In this document: piece after piece, positions 25,791-34,986 of the stretch
How positions within the stretch are numbered: the first letter of the stretch is position 1
Layout: each line of letters opens with the position of its first letter
DNA from: JAZKBN01 sp040388605
Lineage (GTDB): Bacteria > Bacteroidota > Bacteroidia > Cytophagales > Flexibacteraceae
DNA: 64,000 nucleotides
Reading direction: 5' to 3'
Assembly: GCA_040388605.1 (NCBI GenBank)
Contig: JAZKBN010000006.1
Coordinates: forward strand, 41,611-105,610
Notes under the pieces: generated by a model
The model's database searches: none
The model's input: only the letters and a program-made list of their open reading frames with translations
Told to the model about the DNA's origin: nothing
Made by a program: the position numbers and the translations under genes

Positions 25791-27233
25791 TCAGGAATCA
25801 AGCGCCACCCCTTCTGACTCTTTTTTCCAGTAAAGGTAAAAGGGCAGGCCGCTCAAAATCAGGCAAAGGCCAAGAAGGCTTTCCTTTGGTGTTTCTATCA
25901 GTGAAATAACAACTAATACGAGGCAAAAAACGATGAAGAGCGCTGGCACAACCGGGTATCCCCAGGCTTTAACAGGTCTGGGTACATCGGGCATTCGTAC
26001 CCTGAGAATAAAAACGCCGAGGGCCATAGCGCCGTAGTACAGGAAAGCAGCAAATACCAGCATATCGGTCAGCTGATCGAAAGAGCCGCTTAATACCAAT
26101 ACAGAGGCCCAAATGCCCTGCATAACCAGGCTGTTACCGGGGGTTTGGTGCTTTTCATGTATGCATTCTGCTTTTTTAAAGAAAAGCTTGTCGCAGGCCA
26201 TGGTATAATAAAGGCGGGCGGCAGTTAAAATAGCGCCGTTTGTGCTGCCGAAAGTAGCCACCAAAATAAGCAATTGCACAAAGAGCAATCCGCCGGAACC
26301 CATGAACTTTTGTACGGCGGTAATGGCTGCAATGCTGTTGGGTGTATGTGCCACGTTTATAAGCTCATCGGCAGACAGCACATACATATATGTAAAGTTT
26401 ATACTGCTGTACATAAGCACAACCGCACCAACGCCCAGTACAAGCGCACGTGGTATATTCTTATTCGGGTCTTTAATTTCCATGCCCAAATAACCGAGGT
26501 TGTTCCAGCCTTCATAAGCCCAAAAGGCATCGCGCATGGCGAGAATCATCAGGCTTATTATGCCGAAGCCTGCCCATTTATTGGTATCAAAAGTGCCGGC
26601 TGTGGCGGTAACATTATGCAAATCGCCGTTGCCAACGCTGAGGCCCAACAGTACAATAAGCGCAATACCGGTAATGGTTGCCGATGCAATAAGCTTTGAA
26701 ATTAAGCCCCCGTTCTTAACCCCAAGGTAATTAACCGCCGAAAGCACCGCTATAAGCGTAATGGTTACAATTTTAACCCCCGAGTTTTCGAAAGGGGTAA
26801 AAATGAGGAACTTAATACTCTCAACAGATTCCGGCAGGCGCGGCAGGGTATAGAGCATGTTCACCGTCATAGAGAACACATACGCCACAGCCGCCACCGT
26901 GGCCGATTGTATTACAGTAAAGGATGTCCAGCCGAAAAAGAAGCCGAATGCACGGCCGTAAATGCGCCTGAAATAAGTGTACTGCCCGCCGGCTCCTGAA
27001 ATAAGGCCCGCGACTTCGGCATTTGTAAGAGCACCGGCAAGGGTTATAAGGCCGGCCAATATCCATGCGAGCATCACCAGCATGGGCGAGCCGAGGCGCT
27101 CGGTCATGGGCGCTACTTTTTTAAACACGCCTGAGCCTACCATTTGGGTAACCACAAGGGTCCAGGCCGTAAACAGGCCAAGGGTACGGTTAAGCGTGGC
27201 CGGTTTCGGTTGCGTTTCTGTTATGGCAGACAT
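25791..27233 (-). CDS. APC-family amino-acid permease
   Basis: A 480-residue inner-membrane carrier with 12 predicted helices. The first helix has the unwound glycine motif 'MVGSGVFKKVAP', and 'SGAGGQYTYFRRIYGRAFGFFFGW' (split) marks helix 3, both typical of the LAT/APC exchanger group. 'FWAYEGWNNLGYLGMEIKDPNKNIPRAL' (split) is the helix 6 region. The substrate cannot be read from sequence. A large inverted repeat stands 50-120 nt before its start, between it and the glutathione peroxidase gene on the same strand. Confidence 0.87.
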   Translation of the reverse strand: MSAITETQPKPATLNRTLGLFTAWTLVVTQMVGSGVFKKVAPMTERLGSPMLVMLAWILAGLITLAGALTNAEVAGLISGAGGQYTYFRRIYGRAFGFFFGWTSFTVIQSATVAAVAYVFSMTVNMLYTLPRLPESVESIKFLIFTPFENSGVKIVTITLIAVLSAVNYLGVKNGGLISKLIASATITGIALIVLLGLSVGNGDLHNVTATAGTFDTNKWAGFGIISLMILAMRDAFWAYEGWNNLGYLGMEIKDPNKNIPRALVLGVGAVVLMYSSINFTYMYVLSADELINVAHTPNSIAAITAVQKFMGSGGLLFVQLLILVATFGSTNGAILTAARLYYTMACDKLFFKKAECIHEKHQTPGNSLVMQGIWASVLVLSGSFDQLTDMLVFAAFLYYGAMALGVFILRVRMPDVPRPVKAWGYPVVPALFIVFCLVLVVISLIETPKESLLGLCLILSGLPFYLYWKKESEGVALDS

Positions 27234-27283
27234 GTATTTGTTGTGCGTAAAGAGTAGCCTGGAAAGGAATAGAATGCTAATTA

Positions 27284-27355
27284 AACAAAATTTTCATTCA
27301 TTCCGGTCCTGCAGGCCTAAAGCCATGCCATTTACGGATGAATGAAAATTTTGTT
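27284..27355. repeat. Long inverted repeat (21-22 nt arms, 29-nt spacer)
   Basis: The arms include AACAAAATTTTCATTCAT (27284-27301), extended by TCCG, and the complementary segment at 27335-27355. Eighteen pairs are perfect, and three more follow after one unpaired T. The spacer contains CCTGCAGG. It lies between the glutathione peroxidase stop (27392) and the permease start (27233), both on the minus strand. On that strand the second arm ends TTTTGTT, so it may be a terminator for the peroxidase gene; a regulatory site for the permease or a small mobile repeat is also possible. Confidence 0.75.
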
Positions 27356-27391
27356 GCAGGTTATTTACCTGACCTTAAAAACAAAGGTTTT

Positions 27392-27937
27392 TTAAAGCTT
27401 ATCGGTAATTTCCTTATCCAGGGGGCTTATTTTGGAAGGGAAAAATGCAACCACCTCTCCTTTTTCATTTACAAGGTATTTGCAGAAATTCCAGCTTGGG
27501 GCATCGCCAACATGGCCGTTCAGGTCTTTGTGGCTTAGGAATTTGTACAAAGGGGCCTGGTCGTCGCCCAGAACCGATATCTTTTCAAACATTTGAAATG
27601 TAACACCGTAGTTCTTTTGGCAGAATGCGCCTATTTCAGCATTGGTACCTTTTTCCTGCTCACCAAAGTTATTAGCCGGGAAGCCCAGCACAACCACTTT
27701 GCTGCCGAATTGCTCATGCAGCTTTTGCAGATCGGCATACTGGGGGGTATAGCCGCAGGCGCTGGCCGTATTTACAATAAGCACTTTTTTGCCCTTGTAT
27801 TTGCTGAAGTCAACGGCCTTGCCATCAAGGCCCTTCATCTTGAAATTGTAGAAAGAAGGCTTTTGGGTTAAGGTTGTGGCTGCTATGCCTGCAAAGGCCG
27901 CTAAAGCTACCAGGGAACTGAATAACATGGTTTTCAT
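27392..27937 (-). CDS. Glutathione peroxidase-like (thioredoxin-dependent) peroxidase, exported
   Basis: A 181-residue peroxidase of the GPx family that reduces hydroperoxides. The catalytic tetrad is visible: Cys61 (TASACGYTPQY), Gln94 (NFGEQE), and Trp149-Asn150 (APSWNF). The usual selenocysteine is a Cys, and bacterial members generally use thioredoxin. An N-terminal hydrophobic segment (MLFSSLVALAAFAGIAA) suggests export to the periplasm. ATG 27937 is chosen since the signal follows directly; the frame extends to 28249 but there it lies antisense to the AMP nucleosidase start. Confidence 0.9.
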   Translation of the reverse strand: MKTMLFSSLVALAAFAGIAATTLTQKPSFYNFKMKGLDGKAVDFSKYKGKKVLIVNTASACGYTPQYADLQKLHEQFGSKVVVLGFPANNFGEQEKGTNAEIGAFCQKNYGVTFQMFEKISVLGDDQAPLYKFLSHKDLNGHVGDAPSWNFCKYLVNEKGEVVAFFPSKISPLDKEITDKL

Positions 27938-28084
27938 AGGGTTTATCAGGATATTATCTTTAATACGCCTAAAGGGGAATGTTTGGTATATCCCCCAATT
28001 TTGTCCAATATTACGCATTAAGGCGCAAGATGCAACAACAAGAGAATACGCGGCCCTAACCAGGATTAATTTAATACACAAGGC

Positions 28085-28858
28085 ATGAAGACTAAGGAAG
28101 AAATTGTAAACGACTGGCTGCCGCGCTACACCGGGCGTCCGCTTACCGAATTCGGCAATTATATACTGCTGACCAACTTTATAAACTACGTTGAAATGTT
28201 TGCCGATGAGTATGGCGTGCCCATTATGGGTCGCGATAAAGCCATGCAAAGTGCAACAGCCAACAATATCACCATCATCAATTTCGGTATGGGCAGCGCA
28301 ATGGCTGCTACCGTAATGGACCTGCTTTCGGCAATAAAGCCGGCTGCCGCACTTTTTCTCGGCAAATGCGGCGGGCTTAAGAAAAATACCCAGCTCGGCG
28401 ATTTTATACTCCCCATTGCCGCCATACGCGGCGAAGGTACAAGCAATGATTACCTGCCTCCCGAAATACCCGCTCTTCCATCGTTCCGTTTGCAGCGCGC
28501 CGTTTCATCTATGATTAAAAAGCATGAGATGGATTATTGGACCGGTACCGTTTACACCACCAACCGCCGCGTTTGGGAGCATGATGAAAAGTTTAAAGAA
28601 TACCTGCGTGAAATTCGCGCTATGGGTATTGATATGGAAACGGCCACAATTTTCGTGGTTGGCTTCGCCAACTCAATTCCCCACGGGGCGCTCCTGCTTG
28701 TATCTGACAACCCCATGACGCCCGATGGCGTTAAAACCAGCGCGAGTGATAAAGGTGTTACCGCCAACTTTGCTCATAAGCACCTGCGTATCGGTATAGA
28801 TTCACTCATAGAGCTGGCTAACTCAGGTGAAAGCGTGAAGCACATGAGGTTTGAGTAA
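28085..28858 (+). CDS. amn: AMP nucleosidase
   Basis: A 257-residue member of the nucleoside phosphorylase (PNP/UDP) superfamily, here the short AMP nucleosidase of Bacteroidota, which splits AMP to adenine and ribose 5-phosphate. Visible are ITIINFGMGSAMA, 'LFLGKCGGLKK' and 'GDFILPIAAIRGEGTSNDYLPPE' (split), and the MGIDMETATIF stretch with the Glu/Met that binds ribose in the superfamily. The N-terminal extra domain of the E. coli enzyme is absent. Divergent from the peroxidase gene; a strong terminator follows. Confidence 0.85.
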   Translation: MKTKEEIVNDWLPRYTGRPLTEFGNYILLTNFINYVEMFADEYGVPIMGRDKAMQSATANNITIINFGMGSAMAATVMDLLSAIKPAAALFLGKCGGLKKNTQLGDFILPIAAIRGEGTSNDYLPPEIPALPSFRLQRAVSSMIKKHEMDYWTGTVYTTNRRVWEHDEKFKEYLREIRAMGIDMETATIFVVGFANSIPHGALLLVSDNPMTPDGVKTSASDKGVTANFAHKHLRIGIDSLIELANSGESVKHMRFE

Positions 28859-28879
28859 AACCTTCTGATAGAATTAAAG

Positions 28880-28912
28880 CAGAACAGGCAGATTTTAGGT
28901 CTGCCTGTTCTG
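28880..28912. terminator. Bidirectional hairpin terminator
   Basis: CAGAACAGGCAGA and TCTGCCTGTTCTG form a perfect 13-bp stem with a 7-nt loop between convergent amn and the TonB-C gene. T-run is short (TTT). Confidence 0.75.
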
Positions 28913-28923
28913 TTTAATACTAA

Positions 28924-29412
28924 CTACTTTCCCTTCGGAAGTTTAAAGCTAATTGGGATTATATTTTTTTGTGGTACCGGCCTGCAGTCCTGGGTAGCCG
29001 GCATCCAGTCAGGCATTAAGGAAATAACCCGTAATGCTTCATTATTAAGGCTTGGATATTTGCCTTTTAAAATTTTTATTTCGGTGATCTTACCTTTCGC
29101 AGTAACAATAAATTCAATAAATACCCTGTCCTGCTCACCTAAAGAATACGATAAATAAGGGTAATTAACGTTTTCCTTCAGGAATTCCCTCATTTTTGCC
29201 GACCCCCCGGGAAAGTAAGCTGCAGTCTCAACAACGGTAAACGTTTCATGTTCGGCTATGCTGTCTGCTTTAGCACGAGCGCGTTGCGTTGGTGTAAAAC
29301 CGGGATCAGCTTGTGCAAATAATGATTGTGTTGAAAAAAGCAAAGCGGTTAAGGTAATTCCCCAAAACAACAAGCGCTTCCTGCAGCAATATTCAAACAG
29401 GTTTTTTAACAT
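28924..29412 (-). CDS. Secreted protein with TonB C-terminal domain
   Basis: A 162-residue protein whose N-terminus has a hydrophobic stretch (LLFWGITLTALLFSTQSLFA) with a likely signal cleavage before QADPG. The mature part is a single TonB C-terminal domain: 'ETAAYFPGGSAKMREFLKENVNYP' (split), 'RVFIEFIVTAKGKITEIKILKG', 'NNEALRVISLMPDWMPA' and 'IPISFKL'. It lacks the Pro-rich spacer and, if cleaved, a membrane anchor, so it is not a standard energy transducer. Such stand-alone TonB-C proteins are common in Bacteroidota and their task is unclear. Confidence 0.8.
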   Translation of the reverse strand: MLKNLFEYCCRKRLLFWGITLTALLFSTQSLFAQADPGFTPTQRARAKADSIAEHETFTVVETAAYFPGGSAKMREFLKENVNYPYLSYSLGEQDRVFIEFIVTAKGKITEIKILKGKYPSLNNEALRVISLMPDWMPATQDCRPVPQKNIIPISFKLPKGK

Positions 29413-29557
29413 TTAGCTTAGATTTTAACAATGCCGGATTGAATTGCTTTAATGCTTTGCTCTTTGCCCTTTTCAAGGCAAACGTTAACAGGCTGAAGCC
29501 TCCGGTGGCCTGAATAAGCTTTTTAGATACCAACCGACACCTAAGGCAGCCGCTTTG

Positions 29558-30124
29558 CTATACCTCCTGTTTTCTCCCCGAGCTCAATTCATTCAGCATA
29601 ACTGTAACGGTTTTCCTGATTAAAGGGTGCAACATATTGCCGGCTATTTCTGCCGCAGGTGCCAAGGCAAATTCGCGGTCCGGCAGAAAAGGGTGCGGCA
29701 CAATTAAATGGGGCAGGTTTATAATTCTGCTGCCGAAAAGTAAAATATCAATATCAAGGGTGCGTGCTCCCCATTTTTCCAGCCTCAGCCTGCCTTGAGC
29801 CTGCTCAGTTTTATGAATTATTTTAAGCAGTTCTTCGGGGCCAAATTCTGTTTGACAAACAAGCGCCTGGTTAAAGAAATCGGGCTGATCGGTTTTACCC
29901 CAGGGTGCGGTTATATGTATGGAAGATTGCCGTAGTACTTTTACGCCTTCGGCCTCAAGCCCGGCAATAGCTGCATTTAAATTTGCGCCCCTGTCGCCAA
30001 GGTTACTGCCGGTTAAGAGCAGTATTTCTTCAGAGCCTGCACCGATGAGTTCCGGGTTTTCGGCAGGCCTCCCTTCTTGTTTTTCTCTTTGCATAGCACG
30101 TAATTGAGGCCCGAATTTCAGCAT
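29558..30124 (-). CDS. folK: HPPK, 6-hydroxymethyl-7,8-dihydropterin pyrophosphokinase
   Basis: FolK transfers pyrophosphate from ATP to 6-hydroxymethyl-dihydropterin in folate synthesis. The 188-residue product has the family signatures LLTGSNLGDRGANL, 'FFNQALVCQT', 'RLRLEKWGARTLDIDILLFG' with the two Asp that bind magnesium, and 'LIVPHPFLPDREFAL'. About 35 residues before the core are poorly conserved, so the real start may be the Met at 30091. Alone on its strand, divergent from the ABM-like gene 32 nt away. Confidence 0.92.
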   Translation of the reverse strand: MLKFGPQLRAMQREKQEGRPAENPELIGAGSEEILLLTGSNLGDRGANLNAAIAGLEAEGVKVLRQSSIHITAPWGKTDQPDFFNQALVCQTEFGPEELLKIIHKTEQAQGRLRLEKWGARTLDIDILLFGSRIINLPHLIVPHPFLPDREFALAPAAEIAGNMLHPLIRKTVTVMLNELSSGRKQEV

Positions 30125-30156
30125 TTCAATTCACACCAAAAGCATAAAGCAATAAT

Positions 30157-30453
30157 ATGATAACCCGCCTTGTCCGTATGGAGTTTGAACCCGGGCTTGC
30201 CGAGAGCTTCCCGGCTGTATTTGAAAAATCGGCGGCACATATAAGGGCCTTCCCGGGTTGTCAAAGGGTGCAGCTCATGCGCGACGAAGCATTGCCCCAT
30301 ATTTTCTACACATTAAGCGCCTGGGACAGTACCGAGCATTTAAACGCCTATCGCCACAGCCCGCTTTTTAAAGCCACCTGGGCCGAAGCCAAGGCCCTGT
30401 TCGGGGGCAAACCTATGGCTTTTTCAATGGTTGCTGCGTCTGAGCAATACTGA
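30157..30453 (+). CDS. Antibiotic biosynthesis monooxygenase (ABM) fold protein
   Basis: A 98-residue ferredoxin-like alpha/beta protein. 'RLVRMEFEPGLAESFPAVFEKSAAHIRAFPGCQRVQLMRD' (split in the middle) and 'IFYTLSAWDSTEHLNAYRHSPLFKATW' (split) match the ABM fold, where a core Trp and His shape the pocket. Members range from quinol oxygenases to heme-degrading enzymes, but short single-domain ones are usually uncharacterised. The heme-site Asn of IsdG-type enzymes is not evident. Cytoplasmic. Confidence 0.8.
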   Translation: MITRLVRMEFEPGLAESFPAVFEKSAAHIRAFPGCQRVQLMRDEALPHIFYTLSAWDSTEHLNAYRHSPLFKATWAEAKALFGGKPMAFSMVAASEQY

Positions 30454-30617
30454 TTTTTGCCTTTAAAGGGGTATTGGCGCAAATTACCGGGCAGGTTTTT
30501 TCCCGTGCCCCGTCTTCAGGGCGGGAAAAGCGCTGTGCACCACCACCTTATTTTTGTATTGCTGCTGCGCTTGGCTTTTGATTTGTAAGCATAGCCTTGA
30601 ATAAAACTTATTCGGCT

Positions 30618-31700
30618 ATGAAAAAAATTATTATTACGCTGGTGGTGCTGGCGCTGTTGGGTGCGGCGGGTTATTACGGTTTTTACAGGTTCAGGCACAT
30701 GAAAAATTCAGAATATGAAGCATTTGCTTTACCTAAGTTGCGTGTAGCCAGGTTCCAAATCACGAACCTTACCGCCGATGAAACCAATCTTACCGTTAAC
30801 CTGATGGTGCGCAACGGCATTCCCGGCACCTTTACCGCCGACAGCCTGCGTTATAAGATATATACCGAAGGCAAAGAAATTGCCCGCGACCAATACCCCA
30901 AGTCCATTACCCTTACCTCCGGCGACAGTGTAATGATTAACGTTCCGCTGAAAATTAAAAACAGGAAGCTGATTCATGCCCTTAAGAAAATGGAGATGCA
31001 GGGTGTGGATAGCGTTTGGTATAAAATGGAAGGCTCGGCCGTTGTTGATTTGCCCATTATAGATAAAAAGAAATTCACCTATACTGACAGCGTACGCGGC
31101 CCTGCTCTGTACATTCCCACCATAGAGATTGAGAAAATAAAAATACGTAAGCTTGATTTGAAGGGAGCTTCACTTGATGTACAGGTACGTATGGAAAATC
31201 CGAACGCTTTCCCTATTGACGGCCGCAATACCACATACCTTATTAAAGTAGACGATGAAAAATGGGCCGACGGCACCATTAAAGGCGATCTTCACATTCC
31301 CGCCCACGGACATAAAACATTCGACCAACCTGTTGAGCTGAACTTTAAGGCGATGCGCAAAACAGTTGGCGATATGATTCGTAACCACAAAGAACTGAAT
31401 TACTATTTCGAAACCTCGGGTGGTATTATTTCTAAAAACCGCATGATTGAGGGCAGTAAGTTTAAGCTTACAGCAAGCGGCAAGGTGAAAGCGCTTATTG
31501 AAGCGGCCAAAGAGATTAAGAAGGAGGGCAAAGGCCTTGGTAAAAAAAATAAGCATGATGACGGCAAAGCCATTGTTGTAGAAAAAGTCGATCCTAAAGT
31601 TCCTCAAAACCAATCAGATGATACAAAGCCCAAAGATGAGCCAAAGAAGAAACGCGGGTTTGGCAAAAGAATAAAATCTCTGTTCGGCGGTAAAGACTGA
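30618..31700 (+). CDS. LEA type 2 (LEA14-like) protein with two domains
   Basis: A 360-residue protein with an N-terminal helix (IIITLVVLALLGAAGYYGFY), so membrane-anchored or exported, then two LEA14/WHy-type beta-sandwich units. The first covers about residues 35-150 ('RVARFQITNLTADETNLTVNLMVRN', split), the second about 170-290 ('EKIKIRKLDLKGASLDVQVRMENPNAFPI', split). The 'NPNxFPI' turn is typical of LEA14 domains. The last 60 residues are Lys-rich and probably disordered. ATG 30618 is the first Met before the helix. Function unknown; roles in envelope stress are assumed for such proteins. Confidence 0.8.
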   Translation: MKKIIITLVVLALLGAAGYYGFYRFRHMKNSEYEAFALPKLRVARFQITNLTADETNLTVNLMVRNGIPGTFTADSLRYKIYTEGKEIARDQYPKSITLTSGDSVMINVPLKIKNRKLIHALKKMEMQGVDSVWYKMEGSAVVDLPIIDKKKFTYTDSVRGPALYIPTIEIEKIKIRKLDLKGASLDVQVRMENPNAFPIDGRNTTYLIKVDDEKWADGTIKGDLHIPAHGHKTFDQPVELNFKAMRKTVGDMIRNHKELNYYFETSGGIISKNRMIEGSKFKLTASGKVKALIEAAKEIKKEGKGLGKKNKHDDGKAIVVEKVDPKVPQNQSDDTKPKDEPKKKRGFGKRIKSLFGGKD

Positions 31701-31733
31701 TTACTGTTTTCCAATCATGAAATATGAAACCAT

Positions 31734-31764
31734 AAAAAAGGAGATGTGATTCATCTCCTTTTTT
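31734..31764 (+). terminator. Rho-independent terminator after the LEA14-like gene
   Basis: AAAAAAGGAGATG and CATCTCCTTTTTT form a stem around a 5-nt loop with a six-T tail. Confidence 0.85.
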
Positions 31765-31934
31765 ATGCCCTTATTCTTCTAAGGGCGCAACAAAAAGGCA
31801 GTATTCGAAATTTATGGAATAAAGCGGCATTTAATGGCAGGCTTTTACATTCCTTTTCCCCAATTTTGCCCCTGCGTTCCGGCATTTAACCTTTTTACGC
31901 AACCGGGCGCAACCCAATCCCCAACCTTACAGCA

Positions 31935-34179
31935 TTGGAAACCCTGCCCACCCTTGAAACTGCCCGCAAGCTGGGCCTGTTGCCCGAAGAGTTTTTACGT
32001 ATTGAGGAAATTCTCGGCCGTAAACCCAACTTTACCGAGCTGAGTATTTTTTCGGTAATGTGGAGTGAGCACTGCAGCTACAAGAACAGCATAGTCTGGC
32101 TTAAAACCCTGCCCCGCGATTCGCCCCGCATGCTTGCCAAGGCAGGCGAAGAAAATGCCGGCCTTGTTGATATCGGCGGCGGGCTTGCCTGCAGCTTCAA
32201 GATAGAATCGCATAATCACCCTTCTGCCCTGGAACCCTACCAGGGCGCTGCCACCGGTGTAGGCGGCATTAACCGCGATATTTTTACCATGGGCGCCCGC
32301 CCCATTGCCCAGCTCAACAGCCTGCGTTTCGGTAACCCGGCCCTTGAAAAAACCCGGCATTTGCTGAAAGGCGTTGTTAAAGGCATCGGCGATTATGGTA
32401 ACGCATTCGGCATACCAACAGTAGGTGGCGAGGTGTATTTTGATGAATGCTACAATACCAACCCCTTGGTGAATGCCTTCTCTGCCGGCATTGTTGAAGT
32501 GGGAAAGGTGGCTAAAGCTACCAGCTATGGCGTTGGCAACCCTGTGTATATAGTTGGCTCGGCTACGGGTAAAGATGGTATTCACGGCGCAACTTTCGCC
32601 AGCGAAGATATCAGCGAGAAAAGTACAGAGAAGCTGCCGGCTGTACAGGTAGGCGATCCTTTCCAGGAAAAGCTGCTCTTAGAAGCCACACTTGAGGTAA
32701 TTGCTACGGGGAAAGTAATTGGTATCCAGGATATGGGTGCGGCAGGTATTATATGCAGCACATCTGAAATGAGCGCCAAGGGCGAGCATGGCATGGAAAT
32801 CTGGCTTGATATGGTACCCGCAAGGCAGGAAAACATGCAGCCCTTCGAGCTTCTGCTCTCAGAATCACAGGAGCGCATGCTGGTTGTGGTTGAAAAAGGC
32901 TCTGAGCATGAANNNNNNNNNNGAAATACAGGCCATATTCGATAAATGGGATCTTAACTGCGCCCAAATAGGCGTGGTAACCGAAGGTACCCGCCTGCAC
33001 TTCCTTGTAAACGGCAATCTTGTGGCCGATGTGCCTGCCCATGATTTGGTGCTTGGGGGCGGGGCCCCTGTTTACCACCGTGAATATTCGGAGCCGGCTT
33101 ACTACAAACGTTACCAACAGTTTAATCCTGATACGGTACCTCAGCCGGATTATAAAGTAGTAGCAGCGTACCTGCTCAAACACCCCAACATCGCATCGCG
33201 CCGCTGGATAACCCGGCAGTTTGACAGCATGGTAGGCGCATCTACCCTCACCACCAATGCCCCTTCCGATGCCGCCCTCGTACAAATTCGCGGAACCGAT
33301 AAGGCCATCAGCATTTGCGTTGATTGCAACGGCCGCTATGTGCAGGCCGATCCGCATCGCGGCGCATCCATTGCTGTTGCCGAGGCTGCCCGCAACGTGG
33401 TTTGCAGCGGGGCTAAGCCCCTGGCCGTTACCAATAACCTGAATTTCGGGAACCCATATAATCCCGAAGTTTACTGGCAGTTTGTAAATGCCGTTAAAGG
33501 CATGGCAGAAGGCTGCCTGACTTTCGAAACCCCGGTAACCGGCGGCAACGTAAGCTTTTACAATCAAAGCGCTTACGACGGCCCCGTTTTCCCGACCCCC
33601 ACGATTGGCATGCTTGGCCTGCTCGAAACCCTTGACAACCGCATGACCCTGAACTTTAAAGCGGCCGGCGATTTAATTTACCTGCTCGGTGCCCCGCAAA
33701 ACGATATTGCATGCAGCGAATACCTCTATAGTTTTGTTGGCACTAAAGAAAGCCCGGCCCCGTATTACAATGCCGAAGAAGAGCTTATTCTTCATAAAGC
33801 CCTAACCCGCCTGATTGAAGAAGGCCTGCTCCGCAGTGCCCACGACCTTAGCGATGGCGGCCTGTATATATCGCTCGCAGAATCGGCATTACCCGGCCTC
33901 CTGGGTTTCAGCGTGAAAACAGATCCTGCTTTCCGTAAAGATGCATACCTGTTTGGCGAAGCACAAGGCAGGGCAATAGTGAGCATTTTGCCCGATGCCC
34001 AAATGAATTTTGAGGAGGAAGCAGCCCGTTTAAATGTGCCATATACTTTACTCGGAACCGTAACCGCTCATGGTTTCGAGGTAGACGGCGAATTATTTGC
34101 GCAATCAGTTGAAGCCAGGGAAGCTTTCGATACCGGGCTTGAAAAGGCTTTGGGCATNNNNNNNNNNGGCATACTTTAG
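31935..34179 (+). CDS. purL: Phosphoribosylformylglycinamidine synthase subunit PurL, interrupted by two assembly gaps
   Basis: PurL catalyses the ATP-dependent amidation of FGAR to FGAM in purine synthesis, with PurQ and PurS supplying ammonia (neither is in the window). Short-form PurL features are visible: 'FTELSIFSVMWSEHCSYKNS', 'FKIESHNHPSALEPYQGAATGVGGI' (split), 'DIFTMGARPIA', 'VGGEVYFDECY', 'IQDMGAAGI' and 'SDGGLYISLAES'. The start is TTG 31935. Ten Ns at 32913-32922 and 34158-34167 break the frame as written. Joining the 3-base (GAA) and 5-base (GGCAT) overlaps that flank the gaps gives one frame of 738 residues, the family's normal length, ending LGIL. Confidence 0.93.
32913..32922. 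other. Assembly gap (10 N) within purL
   Basis: The bases before the gap end in GAA and those after it begin with GAA. Merging that overlap reads SEHEIQAIFDKW and restores the reading frame, so no sequence seems to be missing. Confidence 0.95.
34158..34167. other. Assembly gap (10 N) at the 3' end of purL
   Basis: GGCAT is present on both sides of the gap. Merging reads EKALGIL and stop, a plausible PurL end, so the gap is probably a contig join with no missing bases. Confidence 0.95.
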
Positions 34180-34224
34180 TGCCTGCATTGCAATCTGTTA
34201 TGCAGCCAAAGAATGAATAAATTT

Positions 34225-34250
34225 AGCCGGTATTTATGCCGGCTTTTTTA
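34225..34250 (+). terminator. Rho-independent terminator after purL
   Basis: AGCCGG and CCGGCT form a stem around TATTTATG and are followed by TTTTTT. Confidence 0.8.
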
Positions 34251-34256
34251 TTTATA

Positions 34257-34264
34257 TACATTTG
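34257..34264 (+). promoter_or_regulatory. -7 element (TACATTTG) for the first tandem lipoprotein gene
   Basis: Exact TAnnTTTG match right behind the purL terminator and 41 nt before ATG 34306. No clear -33 box. Confidence 0.4.
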
Positions 34265-34305
34265 CCCCGCTGAATATGTATGCTGCTTAAATACACCAAA
34301 ATATT

Positions 34306-34878
34306 ATGAAATTGAAAATCGGGCATTTCCTGCTTGTTTTAATAATTACCGGTTCCTGCTCATCTAAAACATACCTTTCAAAGAGCTTTGATACCCAAAA
34401 AAACGACATTCACAGCATAGCGGTTTTGCCCTTAACCTGTTCAATGAACCTGGAAAGCCTGCCAAAAGGTTTCAGCAAAACATCTTTGAAAGCTTACGAA
34501 AAGGAAAAGGGTTTCGATGTGCAGCGCCGCATTATTCAGGGCTATGCGGTGAACCGAACCTTATACAATGTAAATATGCAGTCAATGGATTCCACAAGCG
34601 AGTTTTTAGAGGCTAATGCCATTGATTATAAAAAAATACCCGGCATGAATAAAGCCGAATTGTGTAAGCTGTTTCAAACCGATGCCGTAATTGTCGGCAG
34701 TTTAGAGCTTGATGAAACCGCTAAAACGAACATTGCCAAAATCAGCCTTTCGGCGTATGCCAAAACCGGTAAGCTGCTTTGGAAAAATACTTATTTAAAA
34801 TCTTCGGGCCTGAACCATGAAAAGCTGACATCGGCAGCCATACAGGAAGCCTGCAAATCTATGCCCTTTAAAAAGTAA
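34306..34878 (+). CDS. Lipoprotein with CsgG/LpoB-like motif, first of a tandem pair
   Basis: A 190-residue protein with a lipoprotein signal ending in the lipobox ITGSC. 'IAVLPL' near residue 38 and 'AELCKLFQTDAVIVGSLEL' near 125 recall the first strand and the 'lgaDavvtGsi' segment of CsgG/LpoB-type outer-membrane lipoproteins, and 'TGKLLWKNTY' is also common in that group. This is a likeness, not proof. The next gene encodes a related lipoprotein (shared MNKAELC, DAVI-x-G, G-x-LLWK). Role unknown; outer-membrane location is expected. Confidence 0.72.
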   Translation: MKLKIGHFLLVLIITGSCSSKTYLSKSFDTQKNDIHSIAVLPLTCSMNLESLPKGFSKTSLKAYEKEKGFDVQRRIIQGYAVNRTLYNVNMQSMDSTSEFLEANAIDYKKIPGMNKAELCKLFQTDAVIVGSLELDETAKTNIAKISLSAYAKTGKLLWKNTYLKSSGLNHEKLTSAAIQEACKSMPFKK

Positions 34879-34986
34879 ACGAACGCTCCGTTAGGTTTAA
34901 ATTGAACTCTTTTATGTAAATTCGCAAAGTGTGCATCTGTTTGTAAATATACCGTAACGTACATCTGTTATCAGCCTTCCGTTTTT

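Noticed and set aside
27938..28249. Longer N-terminus for the glutathione peroxidase
   Set aside because: Antisense to the start of the AMP nucleosidase gene; the signal peptide starts at 27937.
31935..34179. purL as a pseudogene or split gene
   Set aside because: The frame break comes only from the arbitrary ten-N gap; overlapping ends restore a complete gene.
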